A DNA stretch of 64,000 nt from CAYWWM01 sp965198025 (GCA_965198025.1 OZ240237.1:2604001-2668000), one strand, 5' to 3'. Positions 44,800 to 53,506 are shown, counted from the stretch's first letter. Notes: generated by a model from the sequence alone, not told the origin. Translations and numbers: made by a program.

Positions 44800-47700
44800 T
44801 CAATGATCCCGGGGGTTCGTTCCTACTGTCATGGCGTGGAGATCCTGCAGCGCCAGGACTTGAATCGGCTGACTCTTCAGAGCGGCAATGCCGTCCAGCG
44901 CCGCCAAGGCTCCCGCGATCGTCGTGATACACGGGATGCGATGCTGCATGGCGGCCCTCCGAATCGTCTTTTCGTCCTGGAAGGAACGGGCGCCAAAGGG
45001 CGTATTGATGAGCAACTGAATTCCGCCACCCTTAATCAGGTCTACGACGTTGGGCCTGCCTTCCATAACCTTGTATACCGTGCGGACCGGAACACCTTCG
45101 ACTGCAACGTACTCGGCCGTTCCCCGAGTCGACACGATTTCAAACCCGATCGCTGCAAGCTTTCTTGCCAACATTACGGCCTTGGGCTTGTCCTTGTCCT
45201 GAACGCTGAGAAAGGCGCATCCCATAAGCGGGAGGCGAATCCCAGCGCTCAACTGCGACTTGGCGAAGGCTTCGCCAAATCCCTCACCGACGCCCATCAC
45301 TTCCCCGGTGGATTTCATCTCAGGTCCGAGGATGGGATCCACACCGGGAAACTTGGCGAACGGGAATACCGGGGACTTGACGCAGAACTGCTTCACGGGC
45401 AGCGTTCCTAACAATGCGCCATCCCTCTTGGATGACCCGTTGAGCGGCAGGGAAAGCTCCCGCAGCTTTCGCCCGGTCATCAGACGCGCCGCCAGCTTGG
45501 CCAGCGGGACGCCGGTCGCCTTGCTCACGTACGGCACCGTCCGCGAGGCCCGCGGATTCACTTCCAGCACATACACCTTGCCGTTCTGGATCGCGTACTG
45601 CACGTTCATCAGCCCTACCACGCGCAGGGCCAGCGCCAAGCGCATCGTATACTCGCTCAACGTCCGAAGCTGCTCAGCGCCGATCGAGAACGACGGCAGA
45701 ACGCAACTGGAGTCGCCGGAATGAATGCCGGCTTCCTCGATGTGCTCCATGATGCCGGCAATCAGCACTTCTTCCCCATCGCAGAGCGCGTCGACATCCA
45801 CCTCGGTTGCTTCTTCCAGAAACCGGTCAATCAGGATGGGTCGACCGGGATCAGAATAAGCCACGGCCTCACGCATGTATTCATCAAGCGTTGGTTCGTC
45901 GTAGGCGATCACCATGGCCCGCCCTCCGAGCACGTAAGAGGGCCGCACCAGGACCGGGTAGCCGATGCGTGCAGCAATCTCCCGCGCTTCGGCGGCGGCG
46001 ACGGCGGTTCCGTTCTCCGGCTGCGGGATTTCCAGCTGCCGCAGCAAATCCCCAAACCGACGACGGTCCTCCGCCAGGTCAATCGAATCCGGACTGGTTC
46101 CGACGATGGGGACCCCTGCCCGCATCAGCGGCAGAGCCAGGTTGAGCGGGGTCTGGCCGCCAAACTGCACGATGACGCCGTCTGGTTTCTCCTCGTCAAC
46201 TACTGACATCACATCTTCGTATGTGAGCGGCTCGAAATACAGCCGGTCCGAGGTGTCATAGTCAGTCGAGACCGTTTCCGGGTTGCAGTTCACCATGATC
46301 GTCTCATAGCCGTCCTCGCGCAGCGCAAACGAAGCGTGGCAGCAGCAGTAATCAAACTCGATTCCCTGACCGATGCGGTTCGGACCGCTACCTAGGATCA
46401 TGATCTTCTTGCGGTCAGACGGGTCGGCCTCGTTTTCCTGCTCGTAGCAGGAATACAGATAGGGCGTGTAGGATTCAAATTCGGCCGCGCAGGTGTCCAC
46501 GCGCTTATAGACCGGTTTCACGCCAAGTGCCCTCCGCAACTCGTAGACCTCTTCCTGCGTCTTGTTCCAGAACGAAGCCAAGCGCCGGTCGGATAGACCC
46601 GTCCGCTTGGCCTCTCGAAACTCCTCGCCGGAAACGGATTGTGGATTCCGTTTTGCCATTCGCGTTCGGATCGTTTCGATCTCCCGAAGCTGCTGCAGGA
46701 ACCAGGGATCGATCGCGGTCATCTGGGCGACCTCGGCAACGCTTCGCCCGCTCCGGAGCGCGTAGCGGATGTAGTTCAAGCGGGCCGGATTCGGAGTAAC
46801 GAGTTTCTGCACCAGCAAGTCCTCATCCACCGTCACCGCCGAAAGTTGCTTGCCGGTCTCAAGTGAGCGCAATCCTTTCAGCAAGGCTTCCTTGAACGTC
46901 CGGCCGATGGCCATTACTTCCCCGACCGATTTCATCTGCGGCCCCAGGTTCGATTCCGCGCCGGGGAATTTCTCAAAGGCCCATTTCGGAATCTTGACCA
47001 CAACGTAATCGAGCGTCGGCTCAAAGCAGGCCGGGGTCTTGCGCGTGATATCGTTCGGAATTTCGTCGAGCCGGTACCCCACCGCCAGCTTGCTCGCGAT
47101 CTTGGCGATCGGGAAGCCGGTGGCCTTCGAGGCCAGTGCAGAGCTGCGCGAAACGCGCGGGTTCATCTCAATGACAACCAGCCGGCCGTTTTCCGGATGC
47201 ACCGCAAACTGGATGTTCGACCCGCCTGTTTCCACTCCTACTTCGCGAATGATTGCGATCGAGGCGTCGCGCATCTGCTGGTATTCCTTGTCCGTCAGTG
47301 TCTGCGCCGGTGCCACCGTGATCGAGTCGCCGGTATGGACACCCATCGGATCGAAATTCTCGATCGAGCAGATGATGATGACGTTGTCGGCCAGGTCGCG
47401 CATGACCTCGAGTTCGAACTCTTTCCAACCGAGCACGCTCTCCTCGACAAGCACTTCGTGTACCGGACTCAAGTCCAGGCCCCGCGCGAGGATCTCGGTG
47501 AAATCTTCGCGGTTGTAAGCCAGTCCTCCGCCGGTGCCTCCGAGCGTGAACGACGGCCGCAGGATCACGGGATAGCCGATGCGCCCGGCAAACTCCAGTC
47601 CATCCGGCACGTTATTCACCAGGCTGCTGCGCGGCGTGTCCAAGCCGATCCGCGCCATGGCATCTTTGAACATCAGCCGGTCCTCGGCCATCTTGATCGC

Positions 47701-48063
47701 CCGCATGCCCGCGCCGATCAACTCGACGCCATACTGCTCCAGAACTCCTTTCTCGGCCAGTTGGACCGCGAGGTTGAGTCCGGTCTGCCCTCCAACCGTC
47801 GAAAGCAGTGCATCGGGGCGCTCCGCCTCGATGATCGCTTCCAGGTACTCGATTTCGAGCGGCTCGACGTAGGTGCGGTCGGCCAAGTCGGGATCGGTCA
47901 TGATCGTGGCAGGGTTCGAGTTGACCAGGATCACCTGGTACCCGTCGCTCTTGAGTGCCTTGCAGGCCTGCGTGCCCGAGTAGTCGAACTCGCACGCCTG
48001 TCCGATGACGATCGGACCGGAGCCGATGATCAGAATCTTTTTGAGGTCAGTCCGCTTGGGCAT
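44800..48063 (-). CDS. carB: Carbamoyl-phosphate synthase large subunit
   Basis: Makes carbamoyl phosphate from glutamine-derived ammonia, bicarbonate and two ATP, for arginine and pyrimidine synthesis. 1087 residues, the full length. Two ATP-grasp halves are evident: ILIIGSGPIVIGQACEFDYSGTQACKAL...LGGTGGGLAYN for carboxyphosphate synthesis and IMILGSGPNRIGQGIEFDYCCCHASFAL...VLGGRAMVIAYDE for the carbamoyl half. The C-terminal MGS-like regulatory domain ends KGGGIQLLINTPFG. The ATG at 48063 (MPKRTDLKK) matches the family; the frame upstream to 48165 is not supported. carA lies upstream with one small gene between. Confidence 0.97.
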   Translation of the reverse strand: MPKRTDLKKILIIGSGPIVIGQACEFDYSGTQACKALKSDGYQVILVNSNPATIMTDPDLADRTYVEPLEIEYLEAIIEAERPDALLSTVGGQTGLNLAVQLAEKGVLEQYGVELIGAGMRAIKMAEDRLMFKDAMARIGLDTPRSSLVNNVPDGLEFAGRIGYPVILRPSFTLGGTGGGLAYNREDFTEILARGLDLSPVHEVLVEESVLGWKEFELEVMRDLADNVIIICSIENFDPMGVHTGDSITVAPAQTLTDKEYQQMRDASIAIIREVGVETGGSNIQFAVHPENGRLVVIEMNPRVSRSSALASKATGFPIAKIASKLAVGYRLDEIPNDITRKTPACFEPTLDYVVVKIPKWAFEKFPGAESNLGPQMKSVGEVMAIGRTFKEALLKGLRSLETGKQLSAVTVDEDLLVQKLVTPNPARLNYIRYALRSGRSVAEVAQMTAIDPWFLQQLREIETIRTRMAKRNPQSVSGEEFREAKRTGLSDRRLASFWNKTQEEVYELRRALGVKPVYKRVDTCAAEFESYTPYLYSCYEQENEADPSDRKKIMILGSGPNRIGQGIEFDYCCCHASFALREDGYETIMVNCNPETVSTDYDTSDRLYFEPLTYEDVMSVVDEEKPDGVIVQFGGQTPLNLALPLMRAGVPIVGTSPDSIDLAEDRRRFGDLLRQLEIPQPENGTAVAAAEAREIAARIGYPVLVRPSYVLGGRAMVIAYDEPTLDEYMREAVAYSDPGRPILIDRFLEEATEVDVDALCDGEEVLIAGIMEHIEEAGIHSGDSSCVLPSFSIGAEQLRTLSEYTMRLALALRVVGLMNVQYAIQNGKVYVLEVNPRASRTVPYVSKATGVPLAKLAARLMTGRKLRELSLPLNGSSKRDGALLGTLPVKQFCVKSPVFPFAKFPGVDPILGPEMKSTGEVMGVGEGFGEAFAKSQLSAGIRLPLMGCAFLSVQDKDKPKAVMLARKLAAIGFEIVSTRGTAEYVAVEGVPVRTVYKVMEGRPNVVDLIKGGGIQLLINTPFGARSFQDEKTIRRAAMQHRIPCITTIAGALAALDGIAALKSQPIQVLALQDLHAMTVGTNPRDH

Positions 48064-48220
48064 CTGTGTAGCCGATATTTCTTCGTGGCCGGTCTCCGTG
48101 TTGCTGAAAAGTCTCGGACTAGCGTTACTTCGCTGCCCCCTATGAGCCGCATTGTGTCGACCCACCCTGCCGTTCCATGTTTCCCTGCACGCCTCCAGCT
48201 TGCATTCTCCCCGAGAACAC

Positions 48221-48551
48221 CTACAGGTCCCGGGAATGCCCGTTCGCCGAGATCATACCCACCAACAACCGGGAACGGAAGAAAAGCGCTCCGGTCGCCG
48301 AGTCGAACTCAATGTCTTCGAGGACGCCCAACCGGAATATCACCGGCAAGGGAGACTTCCGCCATGCGCAGCAGGCCGTACAGTTCATCCCCTTGCTTCC
48401 AGAGCTGCTGCCCGTAGCCGTATGGATTCTCACCGGGGCTGCGCCAGTTCTCGTAGCCCCCGACGTGCTCGATCGCCGGACCGTTCGGATCCCAAGCGGC
48501 TTCAACAACGGCTGCAGGTGCGCTTAGGAGAAGCAGGCCGGCGAGGATCAT
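48221..48551 (-). pseudogene. Small secreted protein with a one-base frameshift, between carA and carB
   Basis: The ATG at 48551 overlaps the carA stop codon (ATGA). The frame starts with a signal peptide (MILAGLLLLSAPAAVVEAA) and continues through GYGQQLWKQGDELYGLLRMAEVSLAGDIPVG before running into a stop at 48309. Shifting by one base at a G-run (window positions 48327-48329) gives the natural continuation VLEDIEFDSATGALFFRSRLLVGMISANGHSRDL, about 109 residues in all. The joined product looks like a small calycin/lipocalin-like secreted protein of a type seen in Acidobacteriota; that family link is from memory. Either a recent frameshift or a sequencing error in a homopolymer. Confidence 0.65.
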
Positions 48552-49675
48552 TTCTTGTCTTGCTCCATCATCTCCACAAAATTCTTGAACAGGTAGTACG
48601 AATCGTGCGGGCCGGGGGAAGCTTCCGGGTGGTATTGCACGCTGAAGACCGGAAGCGACCGATGGCGAATGCCTTCGAGCGTCTGGTCGTTCAGATTCCA
48701 ATGCGTCGCCTCGACATCGGCCGCGGGCAGGGAATCCGGGTCCACCGCAAACCCATGATTGTGAGCCGTGATCTCGACCTTGTGGGTGACCTTGTTCAAA
48801 ACCGGGTGGTTACCGCCCCGATGTCCGAACTTGAGCTTATATGTTTTCGCACCCAGCGCCAGCGCCAGAACCTGGTGTCCCAGGCAGATGCCGAAAATCG
48901 GCTTTTTTCCGAGGAGCTTGCGGATGTTCGACGCTTGCACTTCGAGCGGTGCCGGGTCGCCCGGCCCGTTCGAGAGGAAGATGCCATCGGGCTTGAGGCC
49001 CAGCACGTCTTCCTCCAACGTCAGCGCAGGCACGACCGTGACCTTGCAGCCTTCCGAGACAAGACACCGGAGAATGTTTTGTTTGATCCCATAGTCATAG
49101 GCGACAACGTGCCACCGCGGCTTGGGAGATTCATAATCATCCGGTGGAGGGCTGAGGCGAATCGGCGGCGCGTCCCAGACGTAACGCTGCTTCGTGGAAA
49201 CGACCTTGGCCAGATCTCGTCCAGACATGAGAGGAATCTCATTCGCCTTTGCAACGAGCTTCACCGGGTCGCTCTCAATACTGGAGATCACTCCCCGCAT
49301 CACACCGCGACTTCGCAGATGACGGACCACAGCGCGCGTGTCGAGGTCCTCGATGGCGGGAATGCGATAGCGCTGCAGGAATTCCTCGCTGTGTTCCCGG
49401 CTGCGCCAGTTGCTCGCGAGCACGCTGAATTCCCGCACTACCAGGCCCTCGATGTAAGGCCGCGTCGCTTCGTTGTCTTCGGGGTTGATTCCGTAGTTGC
49501 CGATCTGAGGTTGCGTAAGGATGACGATCTGGCCGGCGTAGGACGGATCCGTAAAGATTTCCTGGTATCCCGTGATGGCGGTATTGAACACGACTTCGCC
49601 GTAACACTCGCCTTCCGCACCGCAGTTTTTCCCGGCGAATACGCGCCCGTCCTCCAAGGCCAAGATCGCTTGCAC
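48548..49675 (-). CDS. carA: Carbamoyl-phosphate synthase small subunit (glutamine amidotransferase)
   Basis: A 375-residue class I glutamine amidotransferase that feeds ammonia to CarB. The N-terminal domain starts AILALEDGRVFAGKNCGAEGECYGEVVFNTAITGYQEI; the amidotransferase half has SNGPGDP and the nucleophile Cys264 in GICLGHQVLALALGAKTYKLKFGHRGGNHPV, with His/Glu in the final QYHPEASPGPHDS. It overlaps the small secreted gene by four bases and precedes carB, so the three are probably one transcript. The lepB stop lies 74 bases upstream on the same strand. Confidence 0.96.
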   Translation of the reverse strand: MQAILALEDGRVFAGKNCGAEGECYGEVVFNTAITGYQEIFTDPSYAGQIVILTQPQIGNYGINPEDNEATRPYIEGLVVREFSVLASNWRSREHSEEFLQRYRIPAIEDLDTRAVVRHLRSRGVMRGVISSIESDPVKLVAKANEIPLMSGRDLAKVVSTKQRYVWDAPPIRLSPPPDDYESPKPRWHVVAYDYGIKQNILRCLVSEGCKVTVVPALTLEEDVLGLKPDGIFLSNGPGDPAPLEVQASNIRKLLGKKPIFGICLGHQVLALALGAKTYKLKFGHRGGNHPVLNKVTHKVEITAHNHGFAVDPDSLPAADVEATHWNLNDQTLEGIRHRSLPVFSVQYHPEASPGPHDSYYLFKNFVEMMEQDKK

Positions 49676-49749
49676 GCGCTCCTCCTATGTTACGGAAGGA
49701 AGTGGAAGAAAAATACCCTTGTGCCGAAGGCGGGCTACGGGGGATCGGT

Positions 49750-50334
49750 TCACAGAAGAAACCCAAAGCGGTCCACAGGCCAGTAGACAAAGACCGCCTT
49801 GCCATAGATGAATTTCCGCGGCACCGGTCCCCACACCCGGCTGTCATTAGACGAGTTACGACGGTCGCCGAGCACATAATACTCGTCCGGGGGAACCACC
49901 ATTGCCGCATGATTCTGGCGGTCGCGGTACTCGTCGGTCAGATAGGGCTCCTCCAGCTTTTTCGCGTTGATGAACACCTCGCCCTTCTCGATAGCCACCG
50001 TGTCCCCGGGGAGTCCGATTACCCGCTTGATGTAGGACTTCGTCGGATCGTGAGGATAGCGAAATACGATCACATCGCCCCTCCCAATGTCTTCGATCTG
50101 ATAGACGAACTTGTTGATGAAAATTCGTTCCTGGTCCACCAGCCGGGGCATCATGCTCGTCCCCTCCACCTTCACCGGCTGATAGAGAAACACAATCACA
50201 ACCCCGGCAATCACCAAGGAAACCACCAAGTCCCGAACCCAGGTCCAGAGACCCGGCGGCAGGATTGTCCCGGCGCGGGATTCGTGTTCCGCGGAGGAAT
50301 CGGGCCCGCCCCCCGGCTGTTCGAACTCGCTCAT
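49750..50334 (-). CDS. lepB: Signal peptidase I
   Basis: A 194-residue inner-membrane serine protease that removes Sec and Tat signal peptides. One N-terminal membrane helix (LVVSLVIAGVVIVFLYQPV) precedes the catalytic Ser60 (VEGTSMMPRL) and Lys103 (SYIKRVIGLPGD); box E is YVLGDRRNSSNDSRVWGPV. The short form, with one helix, is typical of Gram-positive-like and acidobacterial enzymes. The start at 50334 has GGGAG seven bases upstream. It heads the lepB-carA-carB-bshC run on the minus strand and is divergent from the transporter gene at 50571. Confidence 0.94.
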   Translation of the reverse strand: MSEFEQPGGGPDSSAEHESRAGTILPPGLWTWVRDLVVSLVIAGVVIVFLYQPVKVEGTSMMPRLVDQERIFINKFVYQIEDIGRGDVIVFRYPHDPTKSYIKRVIGLPGDTVAIEKGEVFINAKKLEEPYLTDEYRDRQNHAAMVVPPDEYYVLGDRRNSSNDSRVWGPVPRKFIYGKAVFVYWPVDRFGFLL

Positions 50335-50570
50335 CCTTGACTCCCGATTGGCACCTAAATTCGCTCCAACGTCCTGATAAATTCTTGTACCATACTTCCG
50401 TCCTTGGCGGCAACTTGGCAGCCGGAAGTCCTTGCGTTTGCCGGTTACTTCACAGAGAATGAGGTTTGTTTTGAACTGCGAGCGCTCGCTGCCTTGCTCG
50501 TCAGCGAGCGGGAAAGAAACCATCGGGTAGCCCACGTCCGCGGGCCGCCTCTTAACGTTCGGGGGAACGA

Positions 50571-51590
50571 ATGCTAGTTGGCACCAGCTACTTCATATTC
50601 TTTCTCGTGGTTTTTCTTACGCTGACCATTCTGCTGGTCTGGCCGGTCTTCCCCTATGTCGTGTTAGGGATCGTGTTGGCTTATTTGCTCCATCCAGTGG
50701 AGAGCCGGTTGAAGAAGATCGTTCCCCCCGCCAGCGCGCGAGCCGGACTGCTGACGCTTCTCGTGACCCTCCTCATTATGGCGCCCTTGTTCTACGTCGT
50801 CCGGAGACTAACTAGGGAACTGGCCTCGACAGCCCAAGTTGAACGCATGCGGCGGTTGCTGCAGGATTCCAGAAACTGGCTCGAAAGCCATGAAGCCGAA
50901 ATGGTAGCTGCCTGGATGGTCGAAGGCATTGAGCAAGGTCAGAACTTTCTGGTCAGCAGCATCCCCAACTTGTTCGGCTCCGTGTTCAACATTCTTTTGG
51001 GCATTTTCGTGTGCTTGTTCTTGTTCTACTATTTCACGAAAGAAGGAGCAGCCATCTGGCAAGCCCTGCTCAATGCGGTTCCGCTTCCTGCTCGGTTGAA
51101 GTCGGAACTTCAGGGCGGGGTTAGCAGCACTTTGCGCGGTATATTCTATGGTCAATTGTTCACCTCCATCCTTCAGGGAGGTATCGGCGGCATCGGCCTG
51201 GTGATCTTCCAGGTCCCGCAGCCGTTTTTGCTGGCCGGCCTGATGACTGTCCTGGCATTTCTTCCGGTTGTCGGGGCAACGCTGGTCTGGGCGCCGGCTG
51301 GTGTGCTGAAGCTGATGGCAGGCGAGACGGTGCAGGGACTGGGTATGTTGCTTTGGGGAGGCATCTTCGTGATGAACATCGATAACGTCATCAAGCCCCG
51401 GCTGATTGCATCGCATTCGCAGGTTCACCCCATCGTTATCCTCATCGGCATGATCGGCGGAATCGAAGTGTTCGGATTTATTGGGTTCCTGGTGGGGCCC
51501 GTGATCTTCGCCATTTTCTTGCAGTTGCTGCGCTTCTTTGTGGAATACCACCCGGCTGAGATCGAGATCCCGCCGTCAGTGGAGGTCTGA
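50571..51590 (+). CDS. AI-2E/PerM-family membrane transporter
   Basis: A 339-residue protein with about eight membrane helices: FFLVVFLTLTILLVWPVFPYVVLGIVLAYLLHPVESRLKK at the N-terminus and a conserved second half (LRGIFYGQLFTSILQGGIGGIGLVIFQVPQPFLLAGLMTVLAFLPVVGATLVWAPAGV, then IDNVIKPRLIASHSQVHPIVILIGMIGGIEVFGFIGFLVGPVIFAIF). This is the AI-2E transporter (TqsA/PerM/YdiK) family. Members export or exchange autoinducer-2, sodium or other small solutes; the cargo here is unknown. Confidence 0.93.
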   Translation: MLVGTSYFIFFLVVFLTLTILLVWPVFPYVVLGIVLAYLLHPVESRLKKIVPPASARAGLLTLLVTLLIMAPLFYVVRRLTRELASTAQVERMRRLLQDSRNWLESHEAEMVAAWMVEGIEQGQNFLVSSIPNLFGSVFNILLGIFVCLFLFYYFTKEGAAIWQALLNAVPLPARLKSELQGGVSSTLRGIFYGQLFTSILQGGIGGIGLVIFQVPQPFLLAGLMTVLAFLPVVGATLVWAPAGVLKLMAGETVQGLGMLLWGGIFVMNIDNVIKPRLIASHSQVHPIVILIGMIGGIEVFGFIGFLVGPVIFAIFLQLLRFFVEYHPAEIEIPPSVEV

Positions 51591-51687
51591 AGTGGCGCTC
51601 CTTCTCTTCTAGCCCGTTCCGACCTTGTACCAATGGCTCTCCCGCATGTAAGATGAAACGTTCGAGTTGTATGGAATGGAGGTTGGA

Positions 51688-52389
51688 ATGGCTGAGGAGA
51701 TCAAACGGCAGGTCGTTAACTTCGGGTTCTTTAAGGTCGATCCGGCTTGGCGCAGACTCCCATCCAAAGATCGCGAGCGCGGCAAGGTGCAGTTCTGTCA
51801 GGTGGCGACGGAATGGGCTACATCCGGCAAGATGAACGTGCTTTCCTACACTACCGTGGGCATGCGGCCGGACGTGGATTTCATGCTGTGGCGGATCTGC
51901 TACCAACTGGAAGAAATACAGGAAATGACCACCGCACTGCTGAATACCGAGCTCGGCCAGTATATGACCATGCCGCATTCCCTGCTGGCCATGACCAAGC
52001 GCTCCACTTACGTGATCGAGCATCAGCACGAAGGACAGGCGGACTCGCGCGGCACGCTGCGCCCCGGTAAACACAAGTATCTCTTTGTGTATCCGTTCGT
52101 CAAGACGCGGGACTGGTATCGCATGACGCTGCCTGCGCGGCAGGGCTCGATGAACGAGCACATCGCCATCGGGCACAAGTATCCGCAGATTAAACTCAAT
52201 ACTACCTATAGTTTCGGGCTGGACGATCAGGAATTTGTGGTGGCCTTTGAGGGCGACAACCCGGCGGATTTCGTGGACCTGGTGATGGAGCTGCGCGAGG
52301 CGGATACCAGCCGCTACACGGCCCGTGACACGCCGATTTTTACCTGTATCCTCAAGGACATCAAGGCCACACTGGACACGCTGGGCTGA
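51688..52389 (+). CDS. hemQ: Coproheme decarboxylase HemQ (chlorite dismutase family)
   Basis: A 233-residue protein of the chlorite-dismutase-like family. The HemQ pattern is clear: YPFVKTRDWYRM (with the YPxxK tyrosine position), PARQGSMNEHIAIGHKYP (proximal His loop) and a second ferredoxin-like half ending AFEGDNPADFVDLVMELREADTSRYTARDTPIFTC. HemQ turns coproheme III into heme b in the coproporphyrin-dependent route. No arginine typical of true chlorite dismutase is evident in the corresponding position, so chlorite breakdown is unlikely. The start at 51688 has GGAGG six bases upstream. The stop codon touches the nine-copy 9-bp repeat array. Confidence 0.9.
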   Translation: MAEEIKRQVVNFGFFKVDPAWRRLPSKDRERGKVQFCQVATEWATSGKMNVLSYTTVGMRPDVDFMLWRICYQLEEIQEMTTALLNTELGQYMTMPHSLLAMTKRSTYVIEHQHEGQADSRGTLRPGKHKYLFVYPFVKTRDWYRMTLPARQGSMNEHIAIGHKYPQIKLNTTYSFGLDDQEFVVAFEGDNPADFVDLVMELREADTSRYTARDTPIFTCILKDIKATLDTLG

Positions 52390-52470
52390 TTCGGTCCTTG
52401 CGGTAGATGCGGTAGATTCGGTTTCCTCGGTTCGCGCGGTTCTTGCGGTTCTCTCGATTCTTTCGGAAGA
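52390..52470 (+). repeat. 9-bp minisatellite, nine contiguous copies, between hemQ and nth
   Basis: Nine unbroken 9-mers with consensus YKCGGTTCT: TTCGGTCCT, TGCGGTAGA, TGCGGTAGA, TTCGGTTTC, CTCGGTTCG, CGCGGTTCT, TGCGGTTCT, CTCGATTCT, TTCGGAAGA. The array starts immediately after the hemQ stop codon and ends 7 bases before the nth start. The same unit occurs inside the methyltransferase gene at 32681. Confidence 0.92.
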
Positions 52471-52477
52471 CCAATTC

Positions 52478-53296
52478 ATGCCAAAAAAAGGCCAATTTGT
52501 GCCAAAAAAGGGTGTGAAACGGTCGGCAGCGAGGCCTCGGCAGACCAAGAAACCAAGGAAGCGCGCCGGTGGAGGACAGGACCCTGCAAGAGTCCGCAAG
52601 ATACTAGGACTCCTGGAAAGCACTTACCCTGAAGCACACTGCGCGCTGCACCACACGAATCCATTTCAGCTTCTGGTGGCGACCATCCTGTCGGCGCAGT
52701 GCACCGACGAACGGGTGAACAAAGTGACGCCGGGGCTGTTCGAAAAGTATCCCACGCCACACGACTTCGCCGCGCTGCGGCAAGAAGTGCTCGAAGAGGA
52801 CATTCACTCGACCGGGTTCTTCCGCAACAAGTCGAAGTCCATCATCGGAGCGTCGAAGAAAATCGTTGCGGAGTTCGGCGGAAAGGTTCCGCAGACGATG
52901 GAAGAACTGTTGACGCTGCCGGGCGTGGCGCGCAAGACAGCCAACGTGGTTCTGGGGACAGCGTACGGCAAAGCAACCGGCGTCGTCGTAGACACCCACG
53001 TACACCGCATCGCGCGGCGGCTCGACCTGACGCGCGCGCCCACGCCGCAGAAAATCGAACAGGACCTGATGCGTGCCGTCCCGCAGGCGAAGTGGATCGA
53101 CTTGGCCCATCAGTTGATCTTTCACGGCCGCCGTTGCTGCACGGCGCGCAAGCCGAATTGCGCGGAGTGTTCGCTGGAAACGGTTTGCTACGCGGAGGAC
53201 AAGCAATCCGTTCTTTCCGCCCGAGGGCCAAAGGGTGGGGTGCTTCGACGGCAGCAAGCTGAAAAAGGTATCCGTAAACGGAAGTCCGGCGCTTGA
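52478..53296 (+). CDS. nth: Endonuclease III (DNA glycosylase/AP lyase)
   Basis: A 272-residue HhH-GPD base-excision enzyme that removes oxidised pyrimidines. Catalytic Lys153 in the helix-hairpin-helix (LPGVARKTANVVLG) and Asp172 (VVDTHVHRIARRL) are present, as is the iron-sulfur site C-x6-C-x2-C-x5-C (Cys221, 228, 231, 237). The first 35 residues are a basic extension built on two copies of a VPKKG-like unit (MPKKGQFVPKKGVKR) encoded by A-runs. The last 25 residues (after CYAED) are also basic, and the final codons lie within the left copy of the flanking repeat of the defence cassette, so the tail may have been altered by an insertion. Confidence 0.93.
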   Translation: MPKKGQFVPKKGVKRSAARPRQTKKPRKRAGGGQDPARVRKILGLLESTYPEAHCALHHTNPFQLLVATILSAQCTDERVNKVTPGLFEKYPTPHDFAALRQEVLEEDIHSTGFFRNKSKSIIGASKKIVAEFGGKVPQTMEELLTLPGVARKTANVVLGTAYGKATGVVVDTHVHRIARRLDLTRAPTPQKIEQDLMRAVPQAKWIDLAHQLIFHGRRCCTARKPNCAECSLETVCYAEDKQSVLSARGPKGGVLRRQQAEKGIRKRKSGA

Positions 53297-53463
53297 GCCG
53301 GCCGATGCCGGCGCCCTTCGCGGAGTGAGTTCGAGCGCGCAAGGAATAGCAGGCAGAAATGTCGGTTGCTGCCTGGCTGCTGCTACTGCAGGACAGGCGA
53401 AGAGCAGGTCCCTCGTCGCCGCGTTCACATGCGTTTGCGCAAGAACGCTCCTTGGGATGACAC
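53288..53463. repeat. Left flanking repeat of the defence cassette, with an inverted dispersed-repeat copy
   Basis: 53288-53314 (GGCGCTTGAGCCGGCCGATG then CCGGCGC) matches 59396-59422 at 25 of 27 positions. 53385-53415 (ctactgcaggacaggcgaag, then agcaggtccctcg) matches 59483-59515. 53399-53463 is also an inverted copy of the dispersed repeat: gaagagcaggtccctcgtcg ... ctccttgggatgacac is the reverse complement of GTGTCATCCCAAGGAG...CGACGAGGGACCTGCTCTTC. The gap 53297-53506 contains nothing else apart from the promoter at 53457. Confidence 0.85.
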
Positions 53464-53484
53464 TCTTGGGACTGGCACTATATA
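53457..53484 (+). promoter_or_regulatory. Promoter of the type ISP-like restriction gene, -35 box inside the repeat
   Basis: ATGACA (53457-53462; one mismatch from TTGACA), a 16-base spacer and TATATA (53479-53484). The -35 hexamer is the end of the inverted dispersed repeat (GGATGACAC). Transcription would start about 16 bases before the ATG at 53507; only a weak ribosome site (ggcagaga) is seen. Confidence 0.55.
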
Positions 53485-53506
53485 GGGGCATGGGCAGAGA
53501 CAAAAC

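Noticed and set aside
51688..52389. True chlorite dismutase
   Set aside because: The YPxxK and EHxxIG signatures fit HemQ-type coproheme decarboxylase, and nothing else in the window suggests (per)chlorate metabolism.
52390..52470. CRISPR array
   Set aside because: The 9-bp units are contiguous, with no spacers. No other regular repeat-spacer structure and no cas gene were seen in the window.
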